A stretch of 64,000 nt of DNA from Chitinophagales bacterium. GTDB taxonomy: Bacteria > Bacteroidota > Bacteroidia > Chitinophagales > Saprospiraceae. The stretch is from contig JAFLBO010000034.1 in assembly GCA_017303475.1 (NCBI GenBank), forward strand, positions 1 through 64,000, read 5' to 3'. Both the position numbers and the translations under genes were made by a program. This document shows, piece by piece, positions 7,297 to 16,302 of this stretch. Each line of letters starts with the position of its first letter. Within the stretch, counting starts at the first letter, position 1. The notes under the pieces were generated by a model, which ran no database searches, was not told where the DNA came from, and worked only from the letters and a program-made list of their open reading frames with translations.

Positions 7297-7322
7297 ACGG
7301 TATATACCGCCCTCTTTCTTTT

Positions 7323-8141
7323 ATGCCTGATCAAAAAGCACTCATCCAGGAACTTATCTCCTTAGGTAAAACCGAAGAAGCCCTCGCAGCCCTCGAACAA
7401 CTCAGCTCCGATGCCATTCTGCTCCAGGCCCGCTTCAACGGCGCCAAAAAACAGTACAACATGGGCCTGATCGAATTCAGCGAATGGTCAAGAATTCAAG
7501 CCCAGATCAATTACTCTGTACTGGAAATGACCAATGCGGTTAAAACCACAACCCCTGCTGCTGCTCCAACTCCTCCCGTTAGCAACAAACCCAACGTGTT
7601 TATTTCCTACAGCTGGAGCGATAAAGCCATTGTGGAACAGGTAAAAACCTACCTGGAAAATGCCGGCTGCACCGTTACCATCGACTCGCAAGACATGAAA
7701 GCCGCCCAGGAAATCCTGGAGTTTATACAACAAAGTATTAAAAAATGCGACGTCGTGCTCTCTGTCGTCTCTACCCAAAGCCTTATTTCCGGTTGGGTAG
7801 GACAAGAAAGTCTGGCCGCGTTTTATGCCATTTGGCTCGCCGATAAAAAGTTCATTCCGGTAAAACTGGATGATGTAAGCTTTGATATCAAATTTCAAAT
7901 TGCCGTACAAAAAGGTATCCAAACTAAATTGCAGGAGCTGGATGAGGGTCTCCAGGAACTCAAATCTATCCCGGGCGCCGATACCCGCGCTTTCGATGAC
8001 GACCGCAACAAACTGGTTGAAATTCAAAACAACCTGGGCAAAATCATCCAAAAGCTTAAAAGTGTGCTCACCCTGGATATTTCCGGAACCAACTTTGAGC
8101 CCAACATGAAAAAAGTGCTTGAAAGCATTCACAGCAACTAA
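7323..8141 (+). CDS. EAD11-TIR domain protein (conflict/defence effector)
   Basis: This 272-residue protein has two parts. Residues 1-75 (IQELISLGKTEEALAALEQL, then an amphipathic helix pair) match the effector-associated domain EAD11, a small helical adaptor used for homotypic recruitment in NTP-dependent conflict systems. Residues about 88-200 are a TIR domain starting NVFISYSWSDKA; Glu162 in GWVGQES is at the position of the NAD-cleaving glutamate. A Pro-rich linker joins them and a coiled C-terminus follows. The consensus promoter at 7266-7296 and the tRNA upstream set the start at ATG 7323. No cognate EAD partner is visible in the window. Oligopeptidase B follows after 15 bp. Confidence 0.85.
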   Translation: MPDQKALIQELISLGKTEEALAALEQLSSDAILLQARFNGAKKQYNMGLIEFSEWSRIQAQINYSVLEMTNAVKTTTPAAAPTPPVSNKPNVFISYSWSDKAIVEQVKTYLENAGCTVTIDSQDMKAAQEILEFIQQSIKKCDVVLSVVSTQSLISGWVGQESLAAFYAIWLADKKFIPVKLDDVSFDIKFQIAVQKGIQTKLQELDEGLQELKSIPGADTRAFDDDRNKLVEIQNNLGKIIQKLKSVLTLDISGTNFEPNMKKVLESIHSN

Positions 8142-8156
8142 CCCTTTCTTTCCACC

Positions 8157-10346
8157 ATGACCATCAAACATCCCTCCCTGGCAATCGCCACCCTCCTCAT
8201 CCTCCTCTCCGCCTGCCAAAACACTCCGCCCAGCTCAAATGCTGTGCCTTCCATCAACGTGAAACCTTCTGTGCTCAACCCCGACGCCGCAACTCCGCCG
8301 CACCCCGAACAAAAACCCAAAGAACTCACTACCGCCTGGGGCGATAAACGCAGCGACGAATATTACTGGCTCAACGAACGCGATAACCCGGCCGTAAAAG
8401 CATACCTCGAAGCCGAAAACCGCTACGCCGATGCCGTGCTCGCACCCGTGAAAGGCCTGCGCGAAAAACTCTTCGAAGAACTCAAATCCCGAATCAAGGA
8501 AGACGACCAATCCGTGCCCTATTTCAAAAACGGTTATTGGTACATTTTCCGCTTCGAAAAAGGTAAAGAATACGGTATCGCTACCCGCCGCAAAGGCGAT
8601 ATGAACGCCCCGGAAGAAATTCTGGTGGACATCAACGCCCTGGCCGCCGGCAAGGAATACTGCCAGTTCGGTGGTTTCCAGGTGAGCCCCGACAACCGCC
8701 TGCTGGCCTATTCTGCCGATTTCACCGGCCGAAACCTGTTTAAAGTGTACCTCAAAGACCTGAGCACCGGCAAAGACCTCGAAGATTCCTTCGATATCGG
8801 TGGCGCCTTTTTCTGGGCCAACGACAATAAAACGCTGCTCTACGATACCAAAGACAAAACCACCCTGCGCAACGACAAAATCTGGCGTCACCAGATTGGC
8901 ACACCACAGAGTCAGGACGTGCTGATGTACCACGAAAAAGATGAAACGCAATACGCCTACCTGGGTAAATCCAAAAGCGATCAGTTCTTTTTCATCAACT
9001 CGGCCTATACCCAAACCGTGGAGGTGCATTACCTCGATGCCAACAACCCGGCCGGCAATTTCAAGCTGGTAAAACCGCGCGAAAAGGACTTTTTCTATGA
9101 TGTGGAACACTGGAACGACAAGTTCCTGATCCGCACCAACTGGCAAGCCAAAAACTTCCGCCTAATGGAAGCTCCCGTGGCAAACCCCGGAAAAGAAAAC
9201 TGGAAAGACGTGCTGCCACACCGGGAAGATGTGCTGCTCGACGGCTTTACGGTGTTCAAAGATCACCTCGTTACCGCCGAACACAAAGGCGGCCTCAGTC
9301 AGGTTCACGTGATCCGCTGGGCAGATAAAGCCGACCACTATATTGAAGTGGGCGAGCCTACCTACGCCTGTTTTATAGACAACAACCCGGAATTCAATAC
9401 CCAAACCCTGCGCTACGGATTTACATCCATGAAAACCCCCGCAACCATTGTGGACTACAACATGGAAACCCGGGCTAAAGAGGTGAAAAAAGTGGCGCCG
9501 GTGCTTGGCGGCTACGATCCGGCCAACTACGAAACAGAATACATATGGGTAACCGCCCGCGATGGCGTGAAAGTGCCCATGTCGCTGGTGTACAAAAAAG
9601 GATTTGTCAAAAACGGCTCCGCTCCCTGCCACATCACCGGCTACGGCTCTTATGGCAGCAGTTACGATCCCTACTTCAATCGGGATCAGGTGAGTTTGCT
9701 CGACCGCGGTTTTGTGGTGGCCATCGCGCACATACGCGGGGGCATGGAAATGGGCTATCAATGGTACGAGAACGGTAAAATGATGAACAAGCTGAACACC
9801 TTCACCGATTTCATTGATTGCGCCGATTATCTTGTTCATGCCCAGTACACCTCCTCCGACCGGATGTTTGCCGAAGGCCGCAGCGCCGGTGGTTTGCTCA
9901 TGGGCGCAGTTACCAACATGCGCCCTACCCTGTTTAAAGGCATCATCAGCGGCGTACCTTTCGTAGACGTACTCACCACCATGAGCGACCCCACCATTCC
10001 GCTCACCACCGGCGAATACACCGAATGGGGTAATCCCGCCAACCGCGCCGAGTATGAGTATATGAAACAATACTCACCGTACGACAACCTGGTGAAGAAG
10101 GATTATCCCAATATCCTGGTACTCACCTCTTTTGCCGACTCTCAGGTGCAATACTTCGAGCCCGCTAAATACGTGGCCCGTTTGCGCGACCTGAAAACCG
10201 ACAAGAACTTGCTGCTTTTCAAAACCAACATGAGCGGTTCCCACGGCGGCGCCTCCGGCAGGTTCAAACGCCTCGAAGAACGCGCCCTCGAATACGCCTG
10301 GATGATGGGATTGCTGGGGCAAGACGGGGGAGAGATGAAGCAATGA
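8157..10346 (+). CDS. ptrB: Oligopeptidase B-like S9A prolyl oligopeptidase, lipoprotein
   Basis: This 729-residue serine peptidase would cleave short peptides after basic residues. The N-terminus (MTIKHPSLAIATLLILLSAC) is a lipoprotein signal with Cys20 as the lipidation site, placing it outside the cytoplasm. A beta-propeller (about residues 50-460) precedes the alpha/beta hydrolase domain. The triad is readable: Ser576 in GRSAGG, Asp661 in FADSQVQY and His696 in GSHGG. GSYGSSYDP upstream of the Ser is the family's oxyanion region. The gene lies 15 bp after the TIR gene but its function is generic; co-transcription is possible. It is followed by an inverted-repeat element. Family assignment is firm, exact specificity inferred. 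Confidence 0.92.
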   Translation: MTIKHPSLAIATLLILLSACQNTPPSSNAVPSINVKPSVLNPDAATPPHPEQKPKELTTAWGDKRSDEYYWLNERDNPAVKAYLEAENRYADAVLAPVKGLREKLFEELKSRIKEDDQSVPYFKNGYWYIFRFEKGKEYGIATRRKGDMNAPEEILVDINALAAGKEYCQFGGFQVSPDNRLLAYSADFTGRNLFKVYLKDLSTGKDLEDSFDIGGAFFWANDNKTLLYDTKDKTTLRNDKIWRHQIGTPQSQDVLMYHEKDETQYAYLGKSKSDQFFFINSAYTQTVEVHYLDANNPAGNFKLVKPREKDFFYDVEHWNDKFLIRTNWQAKNFRLMEAPVANPGKENWKDVLPHREDVLLDGFTVFKDHLVTAEHKGGLSQVHVIRWADKADHYIEVGEPTYACFIDNNPEFNTQTLRYGFTSMKTPATIVDYNMETRAKEVKKVAPVLGGYDPANYETEYIWVTARDGVKVPMSLVYKKGFVKNGSAPCHITGYGSYGSSYDPYFNRDQVSLLDRGFVVAIAHIRGGMEMGYQWYENGKMMNKLNTFTDFIDCADYLVHAQYTSSDRMFAEGRSAGGLLMGAVTNMRPTLFKGIISGVPFVDVLTTMSDPTIPLTTGEYTEWGNPANRAEYEYMKQYSPYDNLVKKDYPNILVLTSFADSQVQYFEPAKYVARLRDLKTDKNLLLFKTNMSGSHGGASGRFKRLEERALEYAWMMGLLGQDGGEMKQ

Positions 10347-10560
10347 GGGTTTTTGAGTGTTTGAGTTGGGGTGCGGCTGGGGTTTACCACTAAGGCACTA
10401 AGGGCACTAAGGGAGATATCTCTTAGTGCCCTTAGTGCCTTAGTGGTAAACCTCTTAGCGCTCTTTGCGTACTTCGCGGTGAACCCCTTAGTGCCTTAGT
10501 GGTAAACCCCAGCCGCACCCCAACTCGAAAACTCAAACACCCAAACACTCAAACACTTTA
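10347..10560. repeat. Nested palindromic intergenic element (CACTAAGG / GAGTGTTTGAGTT words)
   Basis: Outer arms are GAGTGTTTGAGTTGGGGTGC and its near reverse complement; inner arms are TTTACCACTAAGGCACTAAG and its complement around GGGAGATATCTC. An extra phrase (CTTTGCGTACTTCGCGGTGAA) sits between two copies of the right arm. It occupies the whole gap between ptrB and the uvrA promoter. Confidence 0.75.
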
Positions 10561-10570
10561 TTTAAAACAA

Positions 10571-10603
10571 TTCGTTTTTTTTATTCCATTCTTCGTAATT
10601 TTG
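10571..10603 (+). promoter_or_regulatory. Probable uvrA promoter
   Basis: TAATTTTG (10596-10603) matches TAnnTTTG. TTCG (10571-10574), a weak -33, lies 21 bp upstream. The ATG is 47 nt downstream. Confidence 0.5.
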
Positions 10604-10650
10604 CCGATTCCGGAAAACAGCTTCCCAATTGCGTTGTTTCCCCGCTTGAA

Positions 10651-13557
10651 ATGGCAAAAACAAAAAATACGGCAAACGACTTACCCTTGACGGTGAACGG
10701 TGGACGATCGACGGTGGAAGGCCGGGTCGACCGTGATTACATTGAAGTCATAGGCGCCCGCGCGCACAACCTGCGCAACGTAGATGTGCGTATTCCCCGA
10801 AACCAACTGGTAGTCATTACCGGCGTAAGCGGCTCCGGCAAATCCAGCCTGGCCTTTGATACCATTTATGCCGAGGGTCAACGCCGCTTCATGGAAACCC
10901 TCTCCAGTTACGCCCGTCAATTCATCGGCGAAATGGAGCGCCCGGATGTGGAACAGATCACCGGCCTGTCGCCCGTTATTTCCATCGAACAAAAAACCAC
11001 CGGTCGCAACCCGCGCTCCACAGTGGGTACCGTAACGGAGGTGTACGATTTCCTGCGCCTGCTTTTCGCGCGGGCAGGCGAGGCCTATTCCTACGAAACA
11101 GGCAAAAAAATGGTGAAATACACCGAAGAGCAAATCGTGGAAAACATCACAGAACGCTTTTCGGCACATAAAATAGCCCTCCTCGCGCCTGTGGTACGCT
11201 CGCGCAAAGGCCATTACCGCGAACTCTTCGAACAAATCCGCAAACAAGGATATACCCGCGTACGCATCGACGGCGAAGTGCAGGAAATCACGCCGGGCAT
11301 GCAGCTGGACCGTTATAAAATACACGATATTGAAATCGTGGTAGACCGGCTTAAAGTGGGCGACGACCGCAACGACCGTCTCTCGGAAAGCCTGGGCACA
11401 GCCCTCAAACTCGGCGACGGGCTGGTGCAGGTGCTTGACCTCGATCAGGAAGACCAGAGCACCGTGACCGCCTATTCCAAAAACCTCATGTGCGCCGATA
11501 CCGGCCTTTCCTACGACGAGCCTTCGCCCAATACATTTTCCTTCAACTCCCCGTATGGCATGTGCCCTACCTGCAAGGGTCTGGGCGAAATCCACGAGGT
11601 CGACATGCAGCGGGTCATTCCGGATTACAACAAAAGTATCAACGAGGTAGGTATTGTGCCGCTGGGCGAGGTGCGCGAAAACATGCTGTTCAAACAACTG
11701 CGCGCACTGGCTAAAAAACACAATTTTTCGTTCTCCACTCCCATCAAAGACCTGCCGGAAAACGTACTCAACGCCATCCTGCACGGCGGCGATGAGATCA
11801 AGGTAGACATGACCTGGGGCAGCGAAGAGTGGAGTTACGACATGGCTTTCGATGGTCTGATCAACGTACTGAAACGCCAATATTCCGAGGCTACCAGCGA
11901 AAAAGCCCGCCAATGGGCCGAAGATTTCATTGCCATTGTCACATGCCCCGATTGCGGTGGCTCCCGCCTGAAAAAAGAAAGTCGTTGGTTCAAAATTGCC
12001 GAACGCAATATTGCCGAACTGGCGGATATGGACCTCAACGAGCTGTACAACAACCTGGAGAACGTAGAAGACCGCATGAGCGAACGGCAGCGCACCATTG
12101 CCAAGGATGTGCTGAAAGAAATCCGTTTCCGACTCAAATTCCTGCTTCAGGTAGGGCTTGATTACCTGGCGCTGAACCGTCCGGCCCGTTCTTTGTCCGG
12201 CGGCGAAAGTCAGCGCATCCGCTTGGCTACCCAGATCGGCTCCCAGCTTACCGGCATTACGTATATCCTGGACGAACCGAGCATTGGTTTGCACCAGCGC
12301 GACAACCACCGGCTGATTGAGGCCTTGAAAAACCTGCGCGACATTGGCAACTCCGTGCTGGTGGTAGAACACGACCGCGACATCATGCTGGAATCCGACT
12401 ACCTGATTGATTTGGGTCCGGGGGCGGGCAAACACGGCGGCATGATCGTAGACATAGGCAAGCCGGCCGATTTTTTGAAAAACCCCACGGCTACTTCTGA
12501 TTATCTGGCTGGTCGGGCCAAGCTCGATATACCAGCACGCAGACCCGGCAACGGCAAATGGCTGGAACTGGAAGGATGCACCGGGCACAACCTGAAAAAC
12601 ACCAGTTTGCGCATTCCATTGGGCACTTTCACTTGCATTACGGGCGTGAGTGGTTCAGGAAAAAGTTCTTTGGTAAACGAAACGCTTTACCCCATCCTGC
12701 AGAGCCATTTTTACAACAGCCTGAAGCGTCCGCTCAAGTACGAAAAAGTACAGGGGCTGGAGCATTTGGACAAGGTCATTGAAATTGACCAAAGTCCGAT
12801 TGGTCGCACACCGCGTTCCAACCCGGCCACCTACACCAATGTTTTTGGGGATATCCGCAAGTTATTTGCAGAAACGCCGGAAGCCAAGATTCGGGGTTAT
12901 GCCAACGGGCGTTTTTCCTTCAATGTAAAAGGAGGGCGCTGCGAGGTATGCGAGGGCGCTGGTTTGCGCACCATAGAAATGAACTTTCTGCCCGATGTTC
13001 AGGTACATTGTGAGCGTTGCCAGGGCAGGCGTTACAACCGCGAAACCCTGGAGGTGCTGTACAAAGGCAAATCCATTTCGGATGTGCTGGACATGACCAT
13101 TCAGGAGGCGGCGGAGTTTTTTGAACCCATTCCATCCATTTACCGCAAGATTAAAACCTTGCAGGATGTGGGTTTGGGATACATTACCCTTGGGCAGCAG
13201 GCCACAACCCTTTCCGGCGGCGAGGCACAGCGGGTGAAGCTGGCGGAAGAGTTATCCAAAAAAGACACTGGCAGAACCATCTATATTTTGGATGAGCCCA
13301 CCACGGGATTGCACTTTGACGATATTCGGCAATTGTTGCTGGTGTTGAATCAACTGGTGGAAAAGGGCAATACGGTGGTGGTGATTGAACACAACCTGGA
13401 TGTGATCAAAATGGCTGATTACATAGTGGATGTGGGTCCGGAGGGTGGTTTCCGCGGAGGAAATATTGTGGCTGAGGGCACTCCTGAGGCGGTTTCTAAA
13501 GTAAAAGAGAGCTGGACAGGCAAGTTTTTGGTGGATGAGTTGAAAAGTTTACCCTAA
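10651..13557 (+). CDS. uvrA: Excinuclease ABC subunit A
   Basis: UvrA is the damage-recognition ATPase of nucleotide excision repair. The 968 residues contain two ABC modules, each with Walker A GVSGSGKSSL, a signature LSGGE and a DEP(S/T)xGLH Walker B region. The zinc modules CPTCKGLG...CPDCGGSR and CEVCEGAG...CERCQGRR are complete. Residues 10-24 (LPLTVNGGRSTVEGR) are an odd insertion-like segment: their DNA carries the ACGGTGGACG repeat word found in intergenic elements, just before the conserved start IEVIGARAHNLRNVD. It stands alone with its own promoter. The annotation is secure; the N-terminal 25 residues are probably dispensable. Confidence 0.97.
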   Translation: MAKTKNTANDLPLTVNGGRSTVEGRVDRDYIEVIGARAHNLRNVDVRIPRNQLVVITGVSGSGKSSLAFDTIYAEGQRRFMETLSSYARQFIGEMERPDVEQITGLSPVISIEQKTTGRNPRSTVGTVTEVYDFLRLLFARAGEAYSYETGKKMVKYTEEQIVENITERFSAHKIALLAPVVRSRKGHYRELFEQIRKQGYTRVRIDGEVQEITPGMQLDRYKIHDIEIVVDRLKVGDDRNDRLSESLGTALKLGDGLVQVLDLDQEDQSTVTAYSKNLMCADTGLSYDEPSPNTFSFNSPYGMCPTCKGLGEIHEVDMQRVIPDYNKSINEVGIVPLGEVRENMLFKQLRALAKKHNFSFSTPIKDLPENVLNAILHGGDEIKVDMTWGSEEWSYDMAFDGLINVLKRQYSEATSEKARQWAEDFIAIVTCPDCGGSRLKKESRWFKIAERNIAELADMDLNELYNNLENVEDRMSERQRTIAKDVLKEIRFRLKFLLQVGLDYLALNRPARSLSGGESQRIRLATQIGSQLTGITYILDEPSIGLHQRDNHRLIEALKNLRDIGNSVLVVEHDRDIMLESDYLIDLGPGAGKHGGMIVDIGKPADFLKNPTATSDYLAGRAKLDIPARRPGNGKWLELEGCTGHNLKNTSLRIPLGTFTCITGVSGSGKSSLVNETLYPILQSHFYNSLKRPLKYEKVQGLEHLDKVIEIDQSPIGRTPRSNPATYTNVFGDIRKLFAETPEAKIRGYANGRFSFNVKGGRCEVCEGAGLRTIEMNFLPDVQVHCERCQGRRYNRETLEVLYKGKSISDVLDMTIQEAAEFFEPIPSIYRKIKTLQDVGLGYITLGQQATTLSGGEAQRVKLAEELSKKDTGRTIYILDEPTTGLHFDDIRQLLLVLNQLVEKGNTVVVIEHNLDVIKMADYIVDVGPEGGFRGGNIVAEGTPEAVSKVKESWTGKFLVDELKSLP

Positions 13558-13559
13558 CT

Positions 13560-13591
13560 CTTGTTTAAAAAAACAGAATTATCTACCTTTG
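13560..13591 (+). promoter_or_regulatory. Promoter for the yceD-rpmF operon
   Basis: TACCTTTG (13584-13591) with CTTG (13560-13563) 20 bp upstream. The ATG of the yceD-like gene is 28 nt downstream. Confidence 0.55.
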
Positions 13592-13619
13592 CCGCCCGTT
13601 TTGAAAAACTGCCGAGCCA

Positions 13620-14144
13620 ATGGACGTATTTGTCGCGTATTCCCTCCCGATACAGGGATTAAAATCAGGGGTACATCATTACAAGTTTGAGCTTGACAAT
13701 GCGTTTTTCGCTCAGTTCGAGGGTTCTCCCGTTCAGGACGGAAAAGTTCATTTTGATTTGGAACTCGACAGGCGGCCCGACATGATGTTGCTTCAGTTCA
13801 CGCTGGAGGGTTATGTTGGAGCTGAATGTGATCGTTGCACCGCTAATATTCATCTTCCGATTGAAGACGAGCAGCAATTGATCGTGAAGTTTGCAGAAGA
13901 AGACATGGAGACAGACGACGAGGAAGTGATATTCATCCAACGCGAAGCTCCTGAATTCAATGTAGCCAAATACCTGTACGAATTTGTGGTGCTGGCATTG
14001 CCAATCACGAATACCTACGATTGCGAGAACGACCCCAATCCGCCTTGCAACCGTGAAGTACTCAAGCACCTCAATCCAGACCAAAATGATCCATCAGGCA
14101 GCTCTATTTGGGACAGTCTGAAAAATTTGAAAAGCGATAACTAA
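13620..14144 (+). CDS. YceD/DUF177 family protein
   Basis: This 174-residue protein has the DUF177 core: GYVGAECDRCTANIHLPI (the conserved CxRC motif) followed by an acidic loop and a second Cys pair near CENDPNPPC. YceD-family proteins are linked to 23S rRNA/50S ribosome metabolism and are almost always encoded just before ribosomal protein L32, as here (46 bp gap). The start ATG fits the promoter at 13560-13591. The exact biochemical role is not established. It is probably co-transcribed with rpmF. Confidence 0.88.
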   Translation: MDVFVAYSLPIQGLKSGVHHYKFELDNAFFAQFEGSPVQDGKVHFDLELDRRPDMMLLQFTLEGYVGAECDRCTANIHLPIEDEQQLIVKFAEEDMETDDEEVIFIQREAPEFNVAKYLYEFVVLALPITNTYDCENDPNPPCNREVLKHLNPDQNDPSGSSIWDSLKNLKSDN

Positions 14145-14190
14145 TTGAATCATAAAAGGTTGTGCAAACAACCTATAACAGAATAGCGTC

Positions 14191-14394
14191 ATGCCAAATC
14201 CAAAATGGCGGCACTCCAAGCGCCGCAAGCGCGCACGCCGCACACACGACCATGCTGCAATGCCAACCCTCGGCACCTGCAAAACCACCGGCGAAGTTCA
14301 CATGTTCCACCACGCATACAAAGTGGATGGCGACCTGTACTATCGCGGTCAGGTGTTGATTCCGGGTACAGCCCGGGCTGCAGCCGAAGAATAA
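14191..14394 (+). CDS. rpmF: 50S ribosomal protein L32 (bL32)
   Basis: This 67-residue protein begins MPNPKWRHSKRRKRARRTHD, the hallmark L32 N-terminus, followed by TLGTCKTTGEVHMFHHAY. L32 binds domain VI of 23S rRNA in the large subunit. It retains a single Cys (TCKT) where zinc-binding L32 forms have a Cys4 site, so this is the zinc-independent form. It is second in the operon with the yceD-like gene. A hairpin region with a T-run follows. Confidence 0.96.
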   Translation: MPNPKWRHSKRRKRARRTHDHAAMPTLGTCKTTGEVHMFHHAYKVDGDLYYRGQVLIPGTARAAAEE

Positions 14395-14400
14395 CTTTTT

Positions 14401-14466
14401 GCCTCTTCAAGCAGGCACATAAGAGGCTCCAATCCCGCTCGTCGGGGTGTGTGGGGCTTTTTTTGT
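14401..14466 (+). terminator. Terminator region after rpmF
   Basis: Two stems follow the stop codon: GCCTCTT/AAGAGGC (14401-14427) and CCCG-ctcgt-CGGG (14434-14446). A run of seven T residues starts about 10 nt later. Confidence 0.5.
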
Positions 14467-14481
14467 TTGTACTCATTGGCG

Positions 14482-14717
14482 TCATTTAGGGGTCATTTGG
14501 GTCATTTGGGTCATTTAGGGGTCATTTAGGGGTCATTTAAGGGTCATTTAAGGGTCATTTAGGCGTCATTTAGTGGCTATTCTGGGCATTCACGCCAAAT
14601 GACCTCTGAATGACCCAAATGACCCTTAAATGACGCCTAAATGACCCAAATGACCCTTAAATGACCCCAATGACCCTTAAATGACCCCTAAATGACCCCA
14701 ATGACCTAAATGACTAA
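14482..14717. repeat. Inverted array of GGTCATTT words
   Basis: About ten copies of GGTCATTT(A/G) with 1-4 nt variation run left to right (14482-14575). About eleven copies of the complement AAATGACC follow after a short core (TGGCTATTCTGGGCATTCACG). The result is a long imperfect hairpin filling the rpmF-ridA gap and ending 12 nt before the ridA ATG. Confidence 0.8.
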
Positions 14718-14728
14718 TAACATCCATC

Positions 14729-15109
14729 ATGAAACAACTCATCAACACTCCAAACGCTCCGCTGCCTATTGGTCCGTATAATCAGGCTACCAGTTTGAAC
14801 GGATTACTGTTCATTTCCGGTCAGATTGCCATTGATCCGGCCACCAATGAACTGGTGCTGGACAATATTGAGGCAGAAACCCATCAGGTGCTCAAAAACC
14901 TCAGGGCAATCCTCGAAGCAGGCGGCAGCAGCCTGGAAAAAGTGTTAAAGGCAACCGTTTTTGTCAAAGACATGAACCTTTTTGGCCGAATAAACGCTGT
15001 GTATGGTGAGTACTTCAAACCTGAGTTCGCCCCGGCCCGGGAACTGGTGCAGGTTTCGGAGTTGCCCAAATTCGTGAATATTGAAATATCAGTGATAGCT
15101 AGTGTTTGA
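14729..15109 (+). CDS. ridA: RidA family reactive intermediate/imine deaminase
   Basis: RidA hydrolyses reactive enamines/imines such as 2-aminoacrylate produced by PLP enzymes. The 126-residue protein has the family's full length and motifs: PIGPYNQA near the N-terminus, FISGQIAIDP, and the catalytic-arginine segment PARELVQVSELPK close to the C-terminus. It is a cytosolic trimer in known relatives. It is flanked on both sides by palindromic repeat elements, so it is probably transcribed alone. The ATG at 14729 gives the expected N-terminus. Confidence 0.93.
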   Translation: MKQLINTPNAPLPIGPYNQATSLNGLLFISGQIAIDPATNELVLDNIEAETHQVLKNLRAILEAGGSSLEKVLKATVFVKDMNLFGRINAVYGEYFKPEFAPARELVQVSELPKFVNIEISVIASV

Positions 15110-15300
15110 GTGTTTGGGTTTATGAGTGTTTGAGTGCCTGAGTGTTTGAGTTGGCGTTCGGCTTGAGGGGCGAACGACGACAAAGCTCACACTACATGCA
15201 CCCTCAAATTACTTTCGCACTTCAACCTTAAAAATTAGCGACAATCCCAAGCCGAACGCCAACTCAAACACTCAGGCACTCAAACACTTAGGCACTCAAC
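15108..15300. repeat. Palindromic element with GAGTGTTTGAGT arms; its right arm is the trpS leader
   Basis: Left words GAGTGTTTGAGTTGGCGTTC/GGCTTG are mirrored by CAAGCCGAACGCCAACTCAA and CACTC words on the right, ending directly at the trpS ATG. The core contains TACTTTCG (15210-15217), a near-consensus -7 element for trpS. Confidence 0.75.
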
Positions 15301-16302
15301 ATGAAAAACGTTCTCTCTTGCGTTCAGCCAACCGGCGATCTCCATTTAGGCAACTACTTTGGCGCGGTTCAAAACTGGGTTCGTATCCAGGAAAGCTATA
15401 AATGCTACTATGGCGTGGTAGATTACCATTCCATGACCATGCCTTACAACCCGGCTCAGTTGAGGGAGAATACCTGGAAAATGGCGTTCTACCTGCTGGC
15501 TTGCGGTATCAAACCGGAAAATGTGTTTATCCAGAGCCAGATTCCTGAACACGTGGAACTCTCCTGGATCCTGGGCTGTACTACTTCCTACGGGGAGCTC
15601 ACGCGCATGACTCAGTTCAAGGACAAAACCGATCAGCTCCACGAAGCAGATAAAGACGCTTTCGTAAGCCTGGGTTTATTTGCCTATCCCGTGCTTCAGG
15701 CCGCCGATATCCTGATTTACCACGCCGATTATGTGCCCGTAGGAAAAGACCAGGAACAACACCTGGAACTTTCGCGCAATATTGCCCAGCGCTTCAACCA
15801 CCAGTTTGGCAAGGAGTATTTTGTTCATCCGGAGCCGTTGTTCACCGAAACGCCAAAGATTCTCTCTCCGGCAGATCCAACCCGGAAAATGAGCAAAAGC
15901 CTGGGAGAAAAGCACTACATAAATCTCTTCGGTGAGGAAGACCGCATCCGTAAGCAGATCAAATCTGCCGTTACAGATACCGGCGAAACCGCCGCAGGTG
16001 AAATGAGTGCAGGGGTGAAAAACCTCTTCGAACTGCTGCGTGCCTGCAACAGCATGGAAGCCCATGATTCGCTTATGGCCGATTATACCGCCGGCGCCCT
16101 GCGCTACAGCGACCTCAAGGAAGCCGTAGCCAATGCCGTGGTAGGATTAGTAAATCCATTCCGCGAACGCCTCGCCGAACTGCAGGCCGACAAAAAGAAT
16201 GTAAAAACCCAGTTACTGGAGTCCAGTGCTGAAATCCGCAAACGTGCCCAGCAAACGCTGAAAGAAGTGCGGGAGATTTCAGGTCTGACCTCGGGCCGGT
16301 AG
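15301..16302 (+). CDS. trpS: Tryptophanyl-tRNA synthetase
   Basis: This is a class I aminoacyl-tRNA synthetase charging tRNA-Trp. The 333-residue length is typical. The HIGH-like motif is HLGNYFGAV (about residues 17-25), preceded by CVQPTGDLHLGN, and the KMSKS loop appears in RKMSKSLGEKHYINL. The ATG directly abuts the right arm of the preceding repeat element, so the mRNA leader is repeat-derived. The C-terminus is followed by another repeat element and then a strong terminator. Confidence 0.96.
   Translation: MKNVLSCVQPTGDLHLGNYFGAVQNWVRIQESYKCYYGVVDYHSMTMPYNPAQLRENTWKMAFYLLACGIKPENVFIQSQIPEHVELSWILGCTTSYGELTRMTQFKDKTDQLHEADKDAFVSLGLFAYPVLQAADILIYHADYVPVGKDQEQHLELSRNIAQRFNHQFGKEYFVHPEPLFTETPKILSPADPTRKMSKSLGEKHYINLFGEEDRIRKQIKSAVTDTGETAAGEMSAGVKNLFELLRACNSMEAHDSLMADYTAGALRYSDLKEAVANAVVGLVNPFRERLAELQADKKNVKTQLLESSAEIRKRAQQTLKEVREISGLTSGR

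Noticed and set aside
10681..12588. Long 635-codon minus-strand frame inside uvrA
   Set aside because: It is a shadow of uvrA codon bias; the plus frame is unmistakable UvrA. Similar shadows in ptrB, the T9SS genes and parE were also left out.
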